DNA of 64,000 bases. Origin: Oscillospiraceae bacterium (GTDB lineage: Bacteria > Bacillota > Clostridia > Oscillospirales > Oscillospiraceae). Where the stretch lies: positions 124,001 through 188,000 of the forward strand of contig CAJTGJ010000003.1 in the NCBI GenBank assembly GCA_910575695.1, in the 5' to 3' direction. Below, in pieces: positions 34,788-43,263 of this stretch. Numbering within the stretch: position 1 is the first letter of the stretch; every line of letters starts with the position of its first letter. Both the position numbers and the translations under genes were made by a program. Under the pieces are notes generated by a model. That model was not told the origin of the DNA. It made no database searches and worked only from the letters and a program-made list of their open reading frames with translations.

Positions 34788-35765
34788 TCAGGTCCGTTCC
34801 TCCGGATAGACCACGCCCCATTCACGGCGAAGATTGGACATCAGCGCCATCACATCCACAGTGAGGGGGAGCAGCATATCCCCCTCCCCCCGGACAGCCG
34901 CCTCCATGTCGTTCAGCTCGTACAGCAGGGCGTCGGCGGTAAGTCCGGCCCGCACGGTTTCCCGCTGTCCGGTGGCGGCGTCCACAATGACGGCCTGGTC
35001 CGCCCGGGGGTAGTCCATGATCTCAATATACCCCTTCTCGCAGGAAATGACCGCCCGCTTGGGCTGTTTGGAGTGGAGGGAGATCGTGGCGGAAACCATT
35101 TGGCCCTCCCGGTTCACCATGGCGACGGCGGCGCTCTCGTCCACGCCGGTGGGGGCTTTCTGGACGAAGGAGCTCACCTGATTCGGATTGGACTGGAGAA
35201 ACAGGCGGGCCAGGGACAGGGCGTATACGCCGATGTCCAGCAGGGCGCCTCCCGCCAGCGCCGGATTGAAAAAGCGGTTGGACATATCGTATTCCTTGAA
35301 GCTGCCGAAACTGACCTGGATCAGGTTCACCCGGCCCAGCCCGGCCATTTTCTGGCGCAGAACCCGGTAGAGGGGCATATGGTAGATGGTCATGGCCTCG
35401 GCCAGCACGACGTGGTGCGCCCGCGCCAGACGGACCGCCCGCTCCAGCTCGTCACTGTTGAGGGTGATGGCTTTCTCGCACAGCACGTGCTTGCCCTGGG
35501 ACAGAGCCTGCTCCAGACAGGCGATGTGGGTGTTGTGAGGGGTGGCCAGGTAGATGATGTCAATTTCCGGGTCGGTGAACATCTGGCGGCAGTCGCGGTA
35601 AACCTTTTTGATGCCGTACTGCCGGGCAAAGGCCGCCGCCTTTTCATAGGTGCGGTTTCCCACCGCGTCCGGGGTGCGGCCCGCGGCGCGGAATGCCGCG
35701 GCCATTTGGTGGGCGATGCCGCCCGCGCCCAGGATCGCCCAGCGGAGCCGCTTGGTTTCCTCCAT
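34788..35765 (-). CDS. Gfo/Idh/MocA family oxidoreductase
   Basis: 325 residues: NAD(P)-binding Rossmann motif WAILGAGGIAHQMAAAF (GxGxIA), IIYLATPHNTHIA, and CEKAITLN in place of the usual EKP, with the C-terminal beta-sheet domain after it. Typical members oxidise or epimerise sugars and polyols. It follows the SGNH-NodB gene by 29 bases on the same strand and may make or turn over a sugar for the surface polymer, but could equally act in catabolism. Specific substrate not readable. Confidence 0.88.
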   Translation of the reverse strand: MEETKRLRWAILGAGGIAHQMAAAFRAAGRTPDAVGNRTYEKAAAFARQYGIKKVYRDCRQMFTDPEIDIIYLATPHNTHIACLEQALSQGKHVLCEKAITLNSDELERAVRLARAHHVVLAEAMTIYHMPLYRVLRQKMAGLGRVNLIQVSFGSFKEYDMSNRFFNPALAGGALLDIGVYALSLARLFLQSNPNQVSSFVQKAPTGVDESAAVAMVNREGQMVSATISLHSKQPKRAVISCEKGYIEIMDYPRADQAVIVDAATGQRETVRAGLTADALLYELNDMEAAVRGEGDMLLPLTVDVMALMSNLRREWGVVYPEERT

Positions 35766-35794
35766 GGTCAGGACCTGCCTTTCCTATAGCGGTG

Positions 35795-37633
35795 TCAAGG
35801 GGGACTGTTTTCCAGCAGGGCCAGCAGGCCCTCGCCGGTCATGCTCTCGTCGATATTGAAGCGGTTCATGCACAGCAGGCTTTGGGGGATGCCCTTGACG
35901 ATGGTGTTGATTCCCGGGCTGATGGTGACGGTGGCATAGATGCCCGCCTCCTGGAGCAGGATCTCGCTGAGGGTCTCATGGGCGCCGTAGGGGTAGGCCA
36001 GTATGTCCACATCGCCCCCCAGGATGGGGCGGAGCAGCTCGTTCTGCCTGCGGCAGTCCTCCCGGAGAAAGGCGGCGTACGCCTCCTCTGTCTCGTCCTC
36101 CCGGCGCAGGATGCCCTGCCGGATGGGGTCCGGGTCCCGGCCCTCCACCTCGTGGAAGTCGTAGCCGTGGCTGCCGATGGTAATCAGGCCGGTGTCCATC
36201 ATCTCCCTGGCCTGCTCCAGGGAGAAATGGGGCCGCATGGCCACGCCGGTATCCTTGTAGGTGTCCTTGCCCACCGAGCATCCGATGACGAAAATGGTGG
36301 CGTTCATCCCGTATTTCTCCAAAATGGGCAGGCCGTAGGTCATATTGCTCAGATAGCCGTCGTCAAAGGTGATGACGATGGGTTTTTCCGGCAGCTCCGC
36401 CCCCTGCTCCACGTAGGCCCGCAGGTCGGCCAGCGTCACGGAGGTGTATCCCGCCTGGGCCAGGGCGGCGATCTGTTCCTCCATCTGGGCGGCGGGGAGG
36501 GAATCGCCCTCCAGGTCATGGTACATCAGGATGGGCACCTGGGTGGAGTATTCAGCGGCGTCCGGGTCCGGGACATCCCAGTAGCCCGCCATGTGCTCCG
36601 CCACGTTGTCCGCTGTCACGTAGACGCCGAAATCCGCCGGAACGTATACCGATTCGTCGCCGAACACCCGGGCCAGCGCCATTTTGCCCACGCAGTTGCG
36701 GAAATGGGTGGTGTCATAGAAATAGCGGGGGTCCCGGCTGACGGAGCTGGAGGAAAAATCCCAGAAGGGGGTAATCTCCGCCAGGGAGGTGTAGAACCGC
36801 TCCACCTCCTGCCGGGGGAGCTGGGCCAGATAGTCGTAATACAGCGGGGGCGTGACCACCAGGAAGTTCACCCCCGCCTCCCGGCACAGGTCCCGGATGG
36901 CCGCGACGCTTTCCAGGCACTGGTCCATCTGGGTGAGCCGGGAATCAAAGCGGGGATAGTTCAGAAATTCCGGATAGGCCGCCAGATAGGAATCCAGACT
37001 GCCGATGTGCTCCACATCCCGCCGGGACTTGTCATAAGCGCCGCTCTCCACGTCGAATACGTCATGGACGTCCTGGATCATGCTGTCTGTGCCCAGCTTT
37101 TTCAGCTTTTCCCAGCCGTAGCGGGGGTTGGCAAACAGATAGCGGGCATAAAAGGGGATGGGAGAGCTGCCGTCCGCCTGCCAGGGCATGGCGTCGGTGA
37201 GGGAATCGTTCTGGAAGCCGTAGCTCTGGGCGTACCCCTCATACACATTGAGCACCAGATTTTTCACCGTATAGTGGTCAATCAGATACCGGGCGTACTG
37301 CTCCACGTCCTGCATATCCGCGCCGTACATGATGAGGTTGTAGAAGCTGGCGTCAAAGTATTCGTCCAGCTGCTCCTTGGGGAAGGAGCTGGTGGAGGAA
37401 CAGCCGATGATGTAGGAGTCGTACGCCCCATGGTGCTGCTCCAGGTAGGAGAATTTGGCCGTCCGGGGGTTGTTGGTCTCGTTGTAGGACCACCAGCCCA
37501 GCACCCGGTCGCCAAAGACGCCGAAGGGGTCGGTGAGGAAATTGAACAGCCCCAGCCCCGCCCCCAGCAGGACCACGGACAGGGCGAACAGCGCCAGCCA
37601 GCCCCTGGAGGATAATTTGTGTTTCGATGCCAT
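35795..37633 (-). CDS. SGNH-hydrolase (AlgX/DltD-like) fused to NodB polysaccharide deacetylase
   Basis: 612 residues. One membrane helix (about 12-32) puts the rest outside. Residues about 60-320 are SGNH-like: IIGCSSTSSF with candidate nucleophile S79/S80 and DTTH with D307/H310, as in AlgJ/AlgX and DltD proteins that finish O-acylation. Residues about 345-612 are a NodB domain: PILMYHDLEGD, VITFDDGYLSN (metal Asp near 424), IGSHGYDFHEV (His pair near 488/492) and AYPYG. It stands right after the MBOAT gene, where dltD would be. AGGAG precedes ATG 37633. So one protein may both transfer an acyl group and deacetylate the same polymer; inference. Confidence 0.85.
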   Translation of the reverse strand: MASKHKLSSRGWLALFALSVVLLGAGLGLFNFLTDPFGVFGDRVLGWWSYNETNNPRTAKFSYLEQHHGAYDSYIIGCSSTSSFPKEQLDEYFDASFYNLIMYGADMQDVEQYARYLIDHYTVKNLVLNVYEGYAQSYGFQNDSLTDAMPWQADGSSPIPFYARYLFANPRYGWEKLKKLGTDSMIQDVHDVFDVESGAYDKSRRDVEHIGSLDSYLAAYPEFLNYPRFDSRLTQMDQCLESVAAIRDLCREAGVNFLVVTPPLYYDYLAQLPRQEVERFYTSLAEITPFWDFSSSSVSRDPRYFYDTTHFRNCVGKMALARVFGDESVYVPADFGVYVTADNVAEHMAGYWDVPDPDAAEYSTQVPILMYHDLEGDSLPAAQMEEQIAALAQAGYTSVTLADLRAYVEQGAELPEKPIVITFDDGYLSNMTYGLPILEKYGMNATIFVIGCSVGKDTYKDTGVAMRPHFSLEQAREMMDTGLITIGSHGYDFHEVEGRDPDPIRQGILRREDETEEAYAAFLREDCRRQNELLRPILGGDVDILAYPYGAHETLSEILLQEAGIYATVTISPGINTIVKGIPQSLLCMNRFNIDESMTGEGLLALLENSPP

Positions 37634-37645
37634 AGCGTTCTCCTG

Positions 37646-39190
37646 TCAATACTGCTGATAGATAAATTCCGAGGCGATATAATCCCCACGCATGACGCCC
37701 AGGAGCAGAATCACCGCCAACGGAATCAGGATTGCCGCCCACTGGACCAGCCAGTGCTGCCGCTCCAGCGCCAGACGGGCGTGCCCGCCCCGCTCCTGGA
37801 AGCACTCCACCGCCAGGATGACCGCCATCCCCGCAAATACGATGAGGATATCCCAGCCGGTGAGGCCCAGGGCCAGCATCCGCCCGTCCCACAACGCGGC
37901 CAGCTCCGGGTCCAGCACGGTCATTTTCACCATCCACAGCGCCGCGCTGACGCTCCCCGCCCGGGAGAGGTAGCGGCCCAGGAACACAATCAAGGAGGTG
38001 CGCGCCATCTGGAACAGACGCCAGGGCAGGCTGTCCGTCCGGATATGCAGCCGTTCCCGCCAGCGCTGGAACCGGCCCTCCAGCAGAAGGGAGGCGGTGA
38101 TGATGGTCCCGTTCCACAGGCCGAACAGGATATAGTGCAGCTCCACGCCGTGCCAGATGCCGATGAGGAAATACACGATAAAGGTGGCGGCGGAGGTGGG
38201 GATGATTTTGCCCAGCTTGCCCCTGATGTGCCGCCGGGTCCAATGGCCCAGCCGGATCAGCGGCTTGGACAGGGAAAGGGGGTAGAACACATAGTCCCGC
38301 ATCCACTGGCCCAGAGTGATATGCCACCGCCGCCAGTAGTCCGCCAGGGAGACGGCGAACAGGGGGCGGCGGAAATTTTCCGCCAGCCGGATGCCGAACA
38401 TCTGGGCCGCGCCCCGGGTGATGTCGATGCCGCCGGAGAAATCGCAGTAGAGCTGAATACAGTAGAACAGCACCCCGGCAAAGAGCATGGTGCCCCGGTA
38501 CTGGGTGTAATTGCCGAACACGGTAGCCACGATGACTCCCGCCCGGTCGGAGATGACCAGCTTTTTGAAATAGCCCCACATAGCCAGCTGGAGGCCGTAT
38601 TTCAGGTTGTCCGCGTCAAAAGCGTGCCCAGCGGTGAGCTGGGGGCCCAAATCACCGAAGCGGCTGATGGGTCCCTGGACCACCTGGGGAAAGAAGGACA
38701 CGAACAGGGCGAATCTGGGCAGGCTTTTCTCCGGCGGGTATTTCCCCCGGTAGCAGTCGATGACATAGCCCACCGACTGGAACATATAGAAGGACAGCCC
38801 CAGAGGGAGCACCAGCCCCAGATCCGGCTTGGGCAGATGGAGCAGGCCGGCGGTGAGGTCCAGATATTTCACCACGTACAGCAGGCCGAAGTTGGCCAGT
38901 AATGCCAGCGCCGTCACGGCTTTTTTCCGCCGTTTGAGCCGTTCCGCCCCGGCCTTGTCCTCCTTGGGCAGAGCCTTGCGTCTGTCGTTGAGCGTCCCCA
39001 GCGCCCGGCCCGCCAGCCAGGTGGTCAGGGTGGTGAACAGCAGGTAGTCTATGGCCCACAGGCCGCCGGTCAGGTAAAACCCGTAGCTGGCCGCCAGCAG
39101 CACCACCCACTGGAGGCGCCGGGGGGCCAGGTAGTAGACCGCCAGCACCGCCAGCATAAAGACGGGGAATGCCCCCGATGTAAATGACAT
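37646..39190 (-). CDS. MBOAT O-acyltransferase (DltB/AlgI-like)
   Basis: 514 residues, about 11 membrane segments. MBOAT signature with the active histidine H347 in GIWHGVELHYILFGLWNG, preceded by FSGGIDITRGAAQMFGIRL and FRRPLFAVSLADYWRRWH, typical of DltB/AlgI. These proteins carry an acyl (or D-alanyl) group from a thioester across the membrane to a surface polymer. Begins one base past the carrier-protein stop, so is strictly coupled. The charged carrier and the adenylating ligase are encoded upstream in the same operon. Confidence 0.92.
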   Translation of the reverse strand: MSFTSGAFPVFMLAVLAVYYLAPRRLQWVVLLAASYGFYLTGGLWAIDYLLFTTLTTWLAGRALGTLNDRRKALPKEDKAGAERLKRRKKAVTALALLANFGLLYVVKYLDLTAGLLHLPKPDLGLVLPLGLSFYMFQSVGYVIDCYRGKYPPEKSLPRFALFVSFFPQVVQGPISRFGDLGPQLTAGHAFDADNLKYGLQLAMWGYFKKLVISDRAGVIVATVFGNYTQYRGTMLFAGVLFYCIQLYCDFSGGIDITRGAAQMFGIRLAENFRRPLFAVSLADYWRRWHITLGQWMRDYVFYPLSLSKPLIRLGHWTRRHIRGKLGKIIPTSAATFIVYFLIGIWHGVELHYILFGLWNGTIITASLLLEGRFQRWRERLHIRTDSLPWRLFQMARTSLIVFLGRYLSRAGSVSAALWMVKMTVLDPELAALWDGRMLALGLTGWDILIVFAGMAVILAVECFQERGGHARLALERQHWLVQWAAILIPLAVILLLGVMRGDYIASEFIYQQY

Positions 39191-39191
39191 A

Positions 39192-39416
39192 TCAGTCCCT
39201 GCGGCTGTCGATGAGGTCCATCATGGCCCGGGCCGAGTTGAAGTTTTCCGGCAGGAGGTCGTCCACATTCAGCTCCACGCCGAACTCGTCCATGATCTCC
39301 CCCACGATGGACACAATGTCCAGGGATTCCAGGATGCCGTCGTCAATGAGGGCGGTCTCCTTCTCAAAGTCGATGCCCGGGCAGGTCTCGTTCAGAATTT
39401 TCAAAAGCTGTTCCAT
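39192..39416 (-). CDS. acyl carrier protein (DltC-like)
   Basis: 74 residues with the four-helix carrier fold; phosphopantetheine attachment at S31 in DDGILESLDIV. In dlt systems the ligase loads D-alanine on this serine-linked arm and the MBOAT takes it from there. Placed between the GNAT and MBOAT genes, GAGGAACTGACC before ATG. Its cargo here is unknown and depends on the specificity of the ligase at 41.7 kb. Confidence 0.92.
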   Translation of the reverse strand: MEQLLKILNETCPGIDFEKETALIDDGILESLDIVSIVGEIMDEFGVELNVDDLLPENFNSARAMMDLIDSRRD

Positions 39417-39442
39417 GGTCAGTTCCTCTTTTCAAATTGTAG

Positions 39443-40234
39443 TCAGGGGCGGTACAGGGCCGTGGAGCCCCAGCCGTCGGGGACGTAGCCCATCCGCTCG
39501 TAAAGCCGCCGCGGACCGGGGTTGTCCGTCCGCACCCACAGCACGTTGCGGACATAATCTGTCTGCCGTGCGCAGCAGGCCATCAGAAGCCAGCCCCCGC
39601 CCTGGCGGCGGTAGGCCGGGTCGAAAGCCAGATGCTGGGGCTGGACCCGCCCCGGGGCCCGGAGGAAGCGCTGCATTCCCGCCACCGTGCCGTCCGGCGC
39701 GATGGCGCACAGCACATTGCCCGCCTGGATATCCCGGGCCAGCTCGTCCCTGGTGGGCATACAGCTGGTCATGGGGTCGTAGTTGGCCTGATACAGCGCC
39801 CAAACCCGTTCCAGATCCTGGGGCTGTGCGGGCCGGGGGGTGAGCGGACAGTCGCCCAGGGGGATGGCCACGCCCTTGGGCAGGGTCATCCGCACCCGGC
39901 GGAACAGCTCCTTAAACCCCTGCCCCTTCCAGAACTCCACCGCCGCCGCCAGCGCCTCGTCCCGGGGGCGGGCGGCGATTTCCATCACAGTGGGGCCCTC
40001 CCAGTTCAGTCCGGCGGGCAGGGCCAGCTCCTGCAGGTAAAAATTGAGCCGCGCGTACCCCTCCCGCCGGCGCAGGAGGATCAGCCCGCCGTCCCAGCCC
40101 TCGGCCCACAGCGTCCCGCCGGCGATTTCCCGCCGCCAGTCCTCCTGGGTGAGGGCCGTATTGGTCATTACCCCGCGCTTCAGCTGGGCGGACAGCAGGG
40201 GGGAAAGCTCTTCATAGCTTTGGATCTGTTTCAC
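39443..40234 (-). CDS. GNAT acetyltransferase embedded in the dlt-like operon
   Basis: 263 residues with two halves: a degenerate GNAT-like N-terminus and a good C-terminal GNAT domain (LAFDPAYRRQGGGWLLMACC is motif A; VRTDNPGPRRLYERMGYV is motif B). GTG 40234 (or TTG 40237) lies inside the ligase gene, an overlap of 23-26 bases, so it is translationally coupled. dlt operons normally have no acetyltransferase. Possible roles are N-acylation of the aminoacyl group on the carrier protein, or modification of a sugar of the acceptor polymer. No direct evidence for either. Confidence 0.85.
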   Translation of the reverse strand: MKQIQSYEELSPLLSAQLKRGVMTNTALTQEDWRREIAGGTLWAEGWDGGLILLRRREGYARLNFYLQELALPAGLNWEGPTVMEIAARPRDEALAAAVEFWKGQGFKELFRRVRMTLPKGVAIPLGDCPLTPRPAQPQDLERVWALYQANYDPMTSCMPTRDELARDIQAGNVLCAIAPDGTVAGMQRFLRAPGRVQPQHLAFDPAYRRQGGGWLLMACCARQTDYVRNVLWVRTDNPGPRRLYERMGYVPDGWGSTALYRP

Positions 40235-41744
40235 CAAAATACGCCTCTTTCAGCTTGACCCGGTCGATTTTTCCGTTGGCGTTGTAGGGCATGGCGTCCA
40301 CCCGGCGGTAGACATTGGGCTGCATATACCGGGGCAGCTTTTCCCGGATGGCCCCCACGATCTCCTTGTCGGTGAGGGCGGTCTGGCAGACGCACACGAT
40401 CTTGTCCCGCCCCGGGTCGAAGAAGCACACCGCCGCAGCCATGCCGTCTACGCCGCCCAGGGCGGTTTCCACCTCGCCCAGCTCAATGCGGTAACCCATG
40501 TGCTTGATCTGGTTGTCCTTCCGGGCGGCAAAGTACAGCAGGCCGTCCGGTCCCCGGTAAGCGAGGTCGCCGGTGCGGTAGAGCCGGTCGGGATACCAGG
40601 GGTTCAGGGGGTTCTGGATGAAAGCGTCCCGGGTTTTGTCCCAGTCGCCGTAGTAGCCGTTGGCAAGGCCGATGCCCCGGACGCAGATCTCGCCCACCTG
40701 CCCGTCCGGCACCGGGCGCAGCTCCCCGTCCAGCAGCAGCACCTCCATGTTCCGGCAGGCGGCGCCGATGGGGACGGCCTCCCCGTCGGCGAAGGTCCGG
40801 TCCCTGGGGATGGGATACCAGGTGCAGTCCACCGTCACCTCTGTGGGGCCGTAGAGGTTGATATATTGGACATCCGGCAGGGCCTCCCGCCAGAGGTTCA
40901 GCTGTTTGGCCCCCAGGGCCTCGCCGCCCAGAATGACCTTGTTCAGCGTCTGGGGGCGGCACCGCTCCAGCGCCCCGGAATTGGCCGTCAGGTGGAAGGC
41001 GGAGGCGGCCCACACCAGGGCGGTGGCCTTGACCCGCTCGATTTCCCTCAGCAGCAGCAGGGGAAACAGAAACAGTTTTTTTTCCAGGATATGGCAGGCG
41101 GCTCCGCATTTCAGAGTGAGGTAAAGGTCCTTGACGGACAGGTCAAAGTAGAAGGGGGCCTGGTTTGCCAGCACATCCTTCTCGGAAAACTGGCAGGCGT
41201 CCGCCATCCACTCAATAAAGTCGATGACCGCCCGGTGGGACACCACAATGCCCTTGGGCGTCCCGGTGGAGCCGGAGGTGAAGATGGCATAGGCCGGGTC
41301 CACGTCCAGCACCCTGGCCCGCCGCGCCTCCAGCAGGGGGGCGTCCGGCGGTTCCAGCGCGCCCTCCTCCACATTCAAAACAGGGCACAGATGGGCGAAC
41401 TGGCAGGCGGCGTCCTCCTGGCCGGGGGCGTAGAGCAGCAGGGGAGGCTGGAGCTGGCGGAGGATGGCCTCCATCCGGGCGGCGGGCATGGCCTCGTCCA
41501 CCGGGACGTAATAGTTCCCGCTGGCCAGCACCGCCTGGAACGCCGCCACAGTGACGGCGGTGCGCCCGGTGAGCACCGCGATGGGACGGCTGGTCCCGTC
41601 CACCCGGCGGGCGATGGCTGTGCCGCAGCCCAGGGCAAAGCTCCACAGCGCCCCGAAGGTGAAGGAGCGCCCCTGGTCACAGAACGCGGGCTTGTCCGGC
41701 GTGCGCCGGGCGGAGCGGGCCAGGTATTCCAGCAGATTCAGCAT
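40212..41744 (-). CDS. AMP-forming amino acid:carrier protein ligase (DltA-like)
   Basis: 510 residues, adenylation superfamily: P-loop A3 FTSGSTGTPKG, A5 NLYGPTEVTVDC, A7 YRTGDLAY, A8 KHMGYRIELGEVE and A10 lysine in YNANGKIDRVKLKE. Length and order match D-alanine:carrier protein ligase DltA and related NRPS-type ligases, which make aminoacyl-AMP and load it on the carrier encoded two genes on. The substrate pocket cannot be read with confidence by eye, so D-alanine is an assumption. AGGAGG precedes ATG 41744; a near-perfect promoter lies 40 bases further up, making it the first gene of the operon. Confidence 0.88.
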   Translation of the reverse strand: MLNLLEYLARSARRTPDKPAFCDQGRSFTFGALWSFALGCGTAIARRVDGTSRPIAVLTGRTAVTVAAFQAVLASGNYYVPVDEAMPAARMEAILRQLQPPLLLYAPGQEDAACQFAHLCPVLNVEEGALEPPDAPLLEARRARVLDVDPAYAIFTSGSTGTPKGIVVSHRAVIDFIEWMADACQFSEKDVLANQAPFYFDLSVKDLYLTLKCGAACHILEKKLFLFPLLLLREIERVKATALVWAASAFHLTANSGALERCRPQTLNKVILGGEALGAKQLNLWREALPDVQYINLYGPTEVTVDCTWYPIPRDRTFADGEAVPIGAACRNMEVLLLDGELRPVPDGQVGEICVRGIGLANGYYGDWDKTRDAFIQNPLNPWYPDRLYRTGDLAYRGPDGLLYFAARKDNQIKHMGYRIELGEVETALGGVDGMAAAVCFFDPGRDKIVCVCQTALTDKEIVGAIREKLPRYMQPNVYRRVDAMPYNANGKIDRVKLKEAYFGETDPKL

Positions 41745-41783
41745 GGGGATTCCTCCTTCCGGGGCGGGCTGTATGTCTGGGGT

Positions 41784-41812
41784 ATTTTATCATACCGCTG
41801 TTTCATTGTCAA
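41784..41812 (-). promoter_or_regulatory. promoter of the dlt-like operon
   Basis: Minus strand: consensus TTGACA (41807-41812), 17-base spacer, TAAAAT (41784-41789), 39 bases before the ligase start. The best promoter match in the window. Confidence 0.85.
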
Positions 41813-41831
41813 TTCTGGGGCACAGGCGCAG

Positions 41832-41858
41832 GAAAAGGGCCGCCCGGCGGGCGGCCCT
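41832..41858 (-). terminator. terminator after thioredoxin gene
   Basis: AGGGCCGCCC / GGGCGGCCCT stem with a 3-base loop, followed on the minus strand by TTTTCC. It separates the glf-GT2-thioredoxin unit from the dlt-like operon. Confidence 0.8.
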
Positions 41859-41870
41859 CCCAAGGTTTTC

Positions 41871-42179
41871 TCAGTCCAACAGCGCCAGGATATCGGCCTT
41901 GGGACGGGCGCCCACAGCCGTCTGGGCGATCTCGCCGCCCTTGAACACCAGCAGAGTGGGGATGCTCATCACGCCGAAGCGCACAGCCAGCTCGCCCTGC
42001 TCGTCCACGTTGATCTTGCCCACCACGATGTCCTCCCGCTCCTCGGCAATTTCGTCCACGATGGGGGACACCATACGGCAGGGACCGCACCACTCCGCCC
42101 AGAAATCCACCAGTACGGGCTTGTCGGATTGGAGGACGATTTTGTCAAAGTTTTCCATAGTAATGGTTTGTACAGACAT
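41871..42179 (-). CDS. trxA: thioredoxin
   Basis: 102 residues, the standard size, with the redox centre WCGPC (C31, C34), cis-proline in [11 protein letters not shown] and the buried Asp in VDFWAEW. Cytoplasmic disulfide reductant. It ends the unit glf - GT2 - thioredoxin; its 15-base distance from the glycosyltransferase stop means co-transcription, though a functional tie to glycan synthesis is not expected. Confidence 0.95.
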   Translation of the reverse strand: MSVQTITMENFDKIVLQSDKPVLVDFWAEWCGPCRMVSPIVDEIAEEREDIVVGKINVDEQGELAVRFGVMSIPTLLVFKGGEIAQTAVGARPKADILALLD

Positions 42180-42194
42180 GATCCAGCGCTCCTT

Positions 42195-43223
42195 TTAATT
42201 AAATTTGTAAATTTTCCGGGCCAGGCGGTACAGACCCACAGACAGCTTCCGGCCCTGGTATCCGGGAATATTGGTGCCCAGGTTGGTGGCCCGCAGGCGG
42301 CACCGGCGGTAAAGGGGGGCGTTTTTCTGCCGCAGATATTCCCAAAGCTCGGTGCGCAGGCCCAGGGACTCCGGGGTGGCGGCGATGATGGAGAAGATGG
42401 ACGAGATGGACATCATCATGGAAAGGTAGTTCAGCATATACCGGCCCAGCCTGGGCTGGGTGGCCTTGATGGCGATGACGTCGTGGGCGTCGATCATCCG
42501 CTTGGTGACCCGAACCTGCTGGTCGATGCGTCCGGCCATCACCGCCTCGTTGACGCTCTGGTCCGCCCGGCCGATGAAGTAGCGGTACAGGTCCAGGTCC
42601 AGGTAGTACATGGTCTTCACGTAGGGCAGGGGCTGGTAGACGAAAATGTTGTCCACGTAAAAGGTGTGCCTGGGCAGCTCCAGCCCGCAGTCCCGCAGCA
42701 GCTGGGTGCGGTAGATCACCGAGTGCATCAGCAGGTACTGGGAGGTGCGGAAGTGGCGGATGCTGTCCCAGGTGAAGATCTGCCCGATGGGGAACACATT
42801 TTTGTAGCCCATGACCTTCCGGGTGCTGTCCTCCACGTGCTCGTACACGTAGTTGGCGATGAACAGGTCCACCGGGGCGGGCATGGCGGAAAACCCCCTG
42901 AGCTTGTCCATCACCTGGGCCAGGGCGTCGGTGTCCAGCCAATCGTCGGAGTCCACCACCTTATAATACAGCCCTCGGGCGTTGCGGATGCCCTGGTTGA
43001 CGCCCTCGCCGTGTCCGCCGTTCTCCTGATGGATGGCCCGGATGATATTGGGGTGCTTTTCCGCCCATTCATCGCACTTGGCGGGGGTATCGTCTTTGGT
43101 GGAGCCGTCGTCCACCAGAATGATTTCCGCCTCCTCCCCGGCGGCCAGCAGGGTTTCAATACAGTGGTCCATGTACTCGGCCGAGTTGTAGCAGGGGACG
43201 GCGAAGGTAATCAGTTTATCCAT
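42195..43223 (-). CDS. family 2 glycosyltransferase
   Basis: 342 residues, GT-A fold: TFAVPCYNSAEYMDHCIETL at the start, EIILVDDGSTKDDT for the nucleotide sugar and VVDSDDWLDTDAL for the metal. No membrane helix; acts at the inner face of the membrane on a surface glycan. ATG 43223 has AGGAGAG upstream; the frame extends further into the mutase gene but without a start site. The gene upstream makes UDP-galactofuranose, so this enzyme may use that sugar. Confidence 0.9.
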   Translation of the reverse strand: MDKLITFAVPCYNSAEYMDHCIETLLAAGEEAEIILVDDGSTKDDTPAKCDEWAEKHPNIIRAIHQENGGHGEGVNQGIRNARGLYYKVVDSDDWLDTDALAQVMDKLRGFSAMPAPVDLFIANYVYEHVEDSTRKVMGYKNVFPIGQIFTWDSIRHFRTSQYLLMHSVIYRTQLLRDCGLELPRHTFYVDNIFVYQPLPYVKTMYYLDLDLYRYFIGRADQSVNEAVMAGRIDQQVRVTKRMIDAHDVIAIKATQPRLGRYMLNYLSMMMSISSIFSIIAATPESLGLRTELWEYLRQKNAPLYRRCRLRATNLGTNIPGYQGRKLSVGLYRLARKIYKFN

Positions 43224-43263
43224 AAATATCTCTCCTGAACTAAGTATGCCCGGTTTGGGCAGA

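Noticed and set aside
40500-43238. A 912-codon plus-strand frame
   Set aside because: Antisense to the ligase, thioredoxin and GT2 genes, all with clear motifs; composition is typical of a shadow frame.
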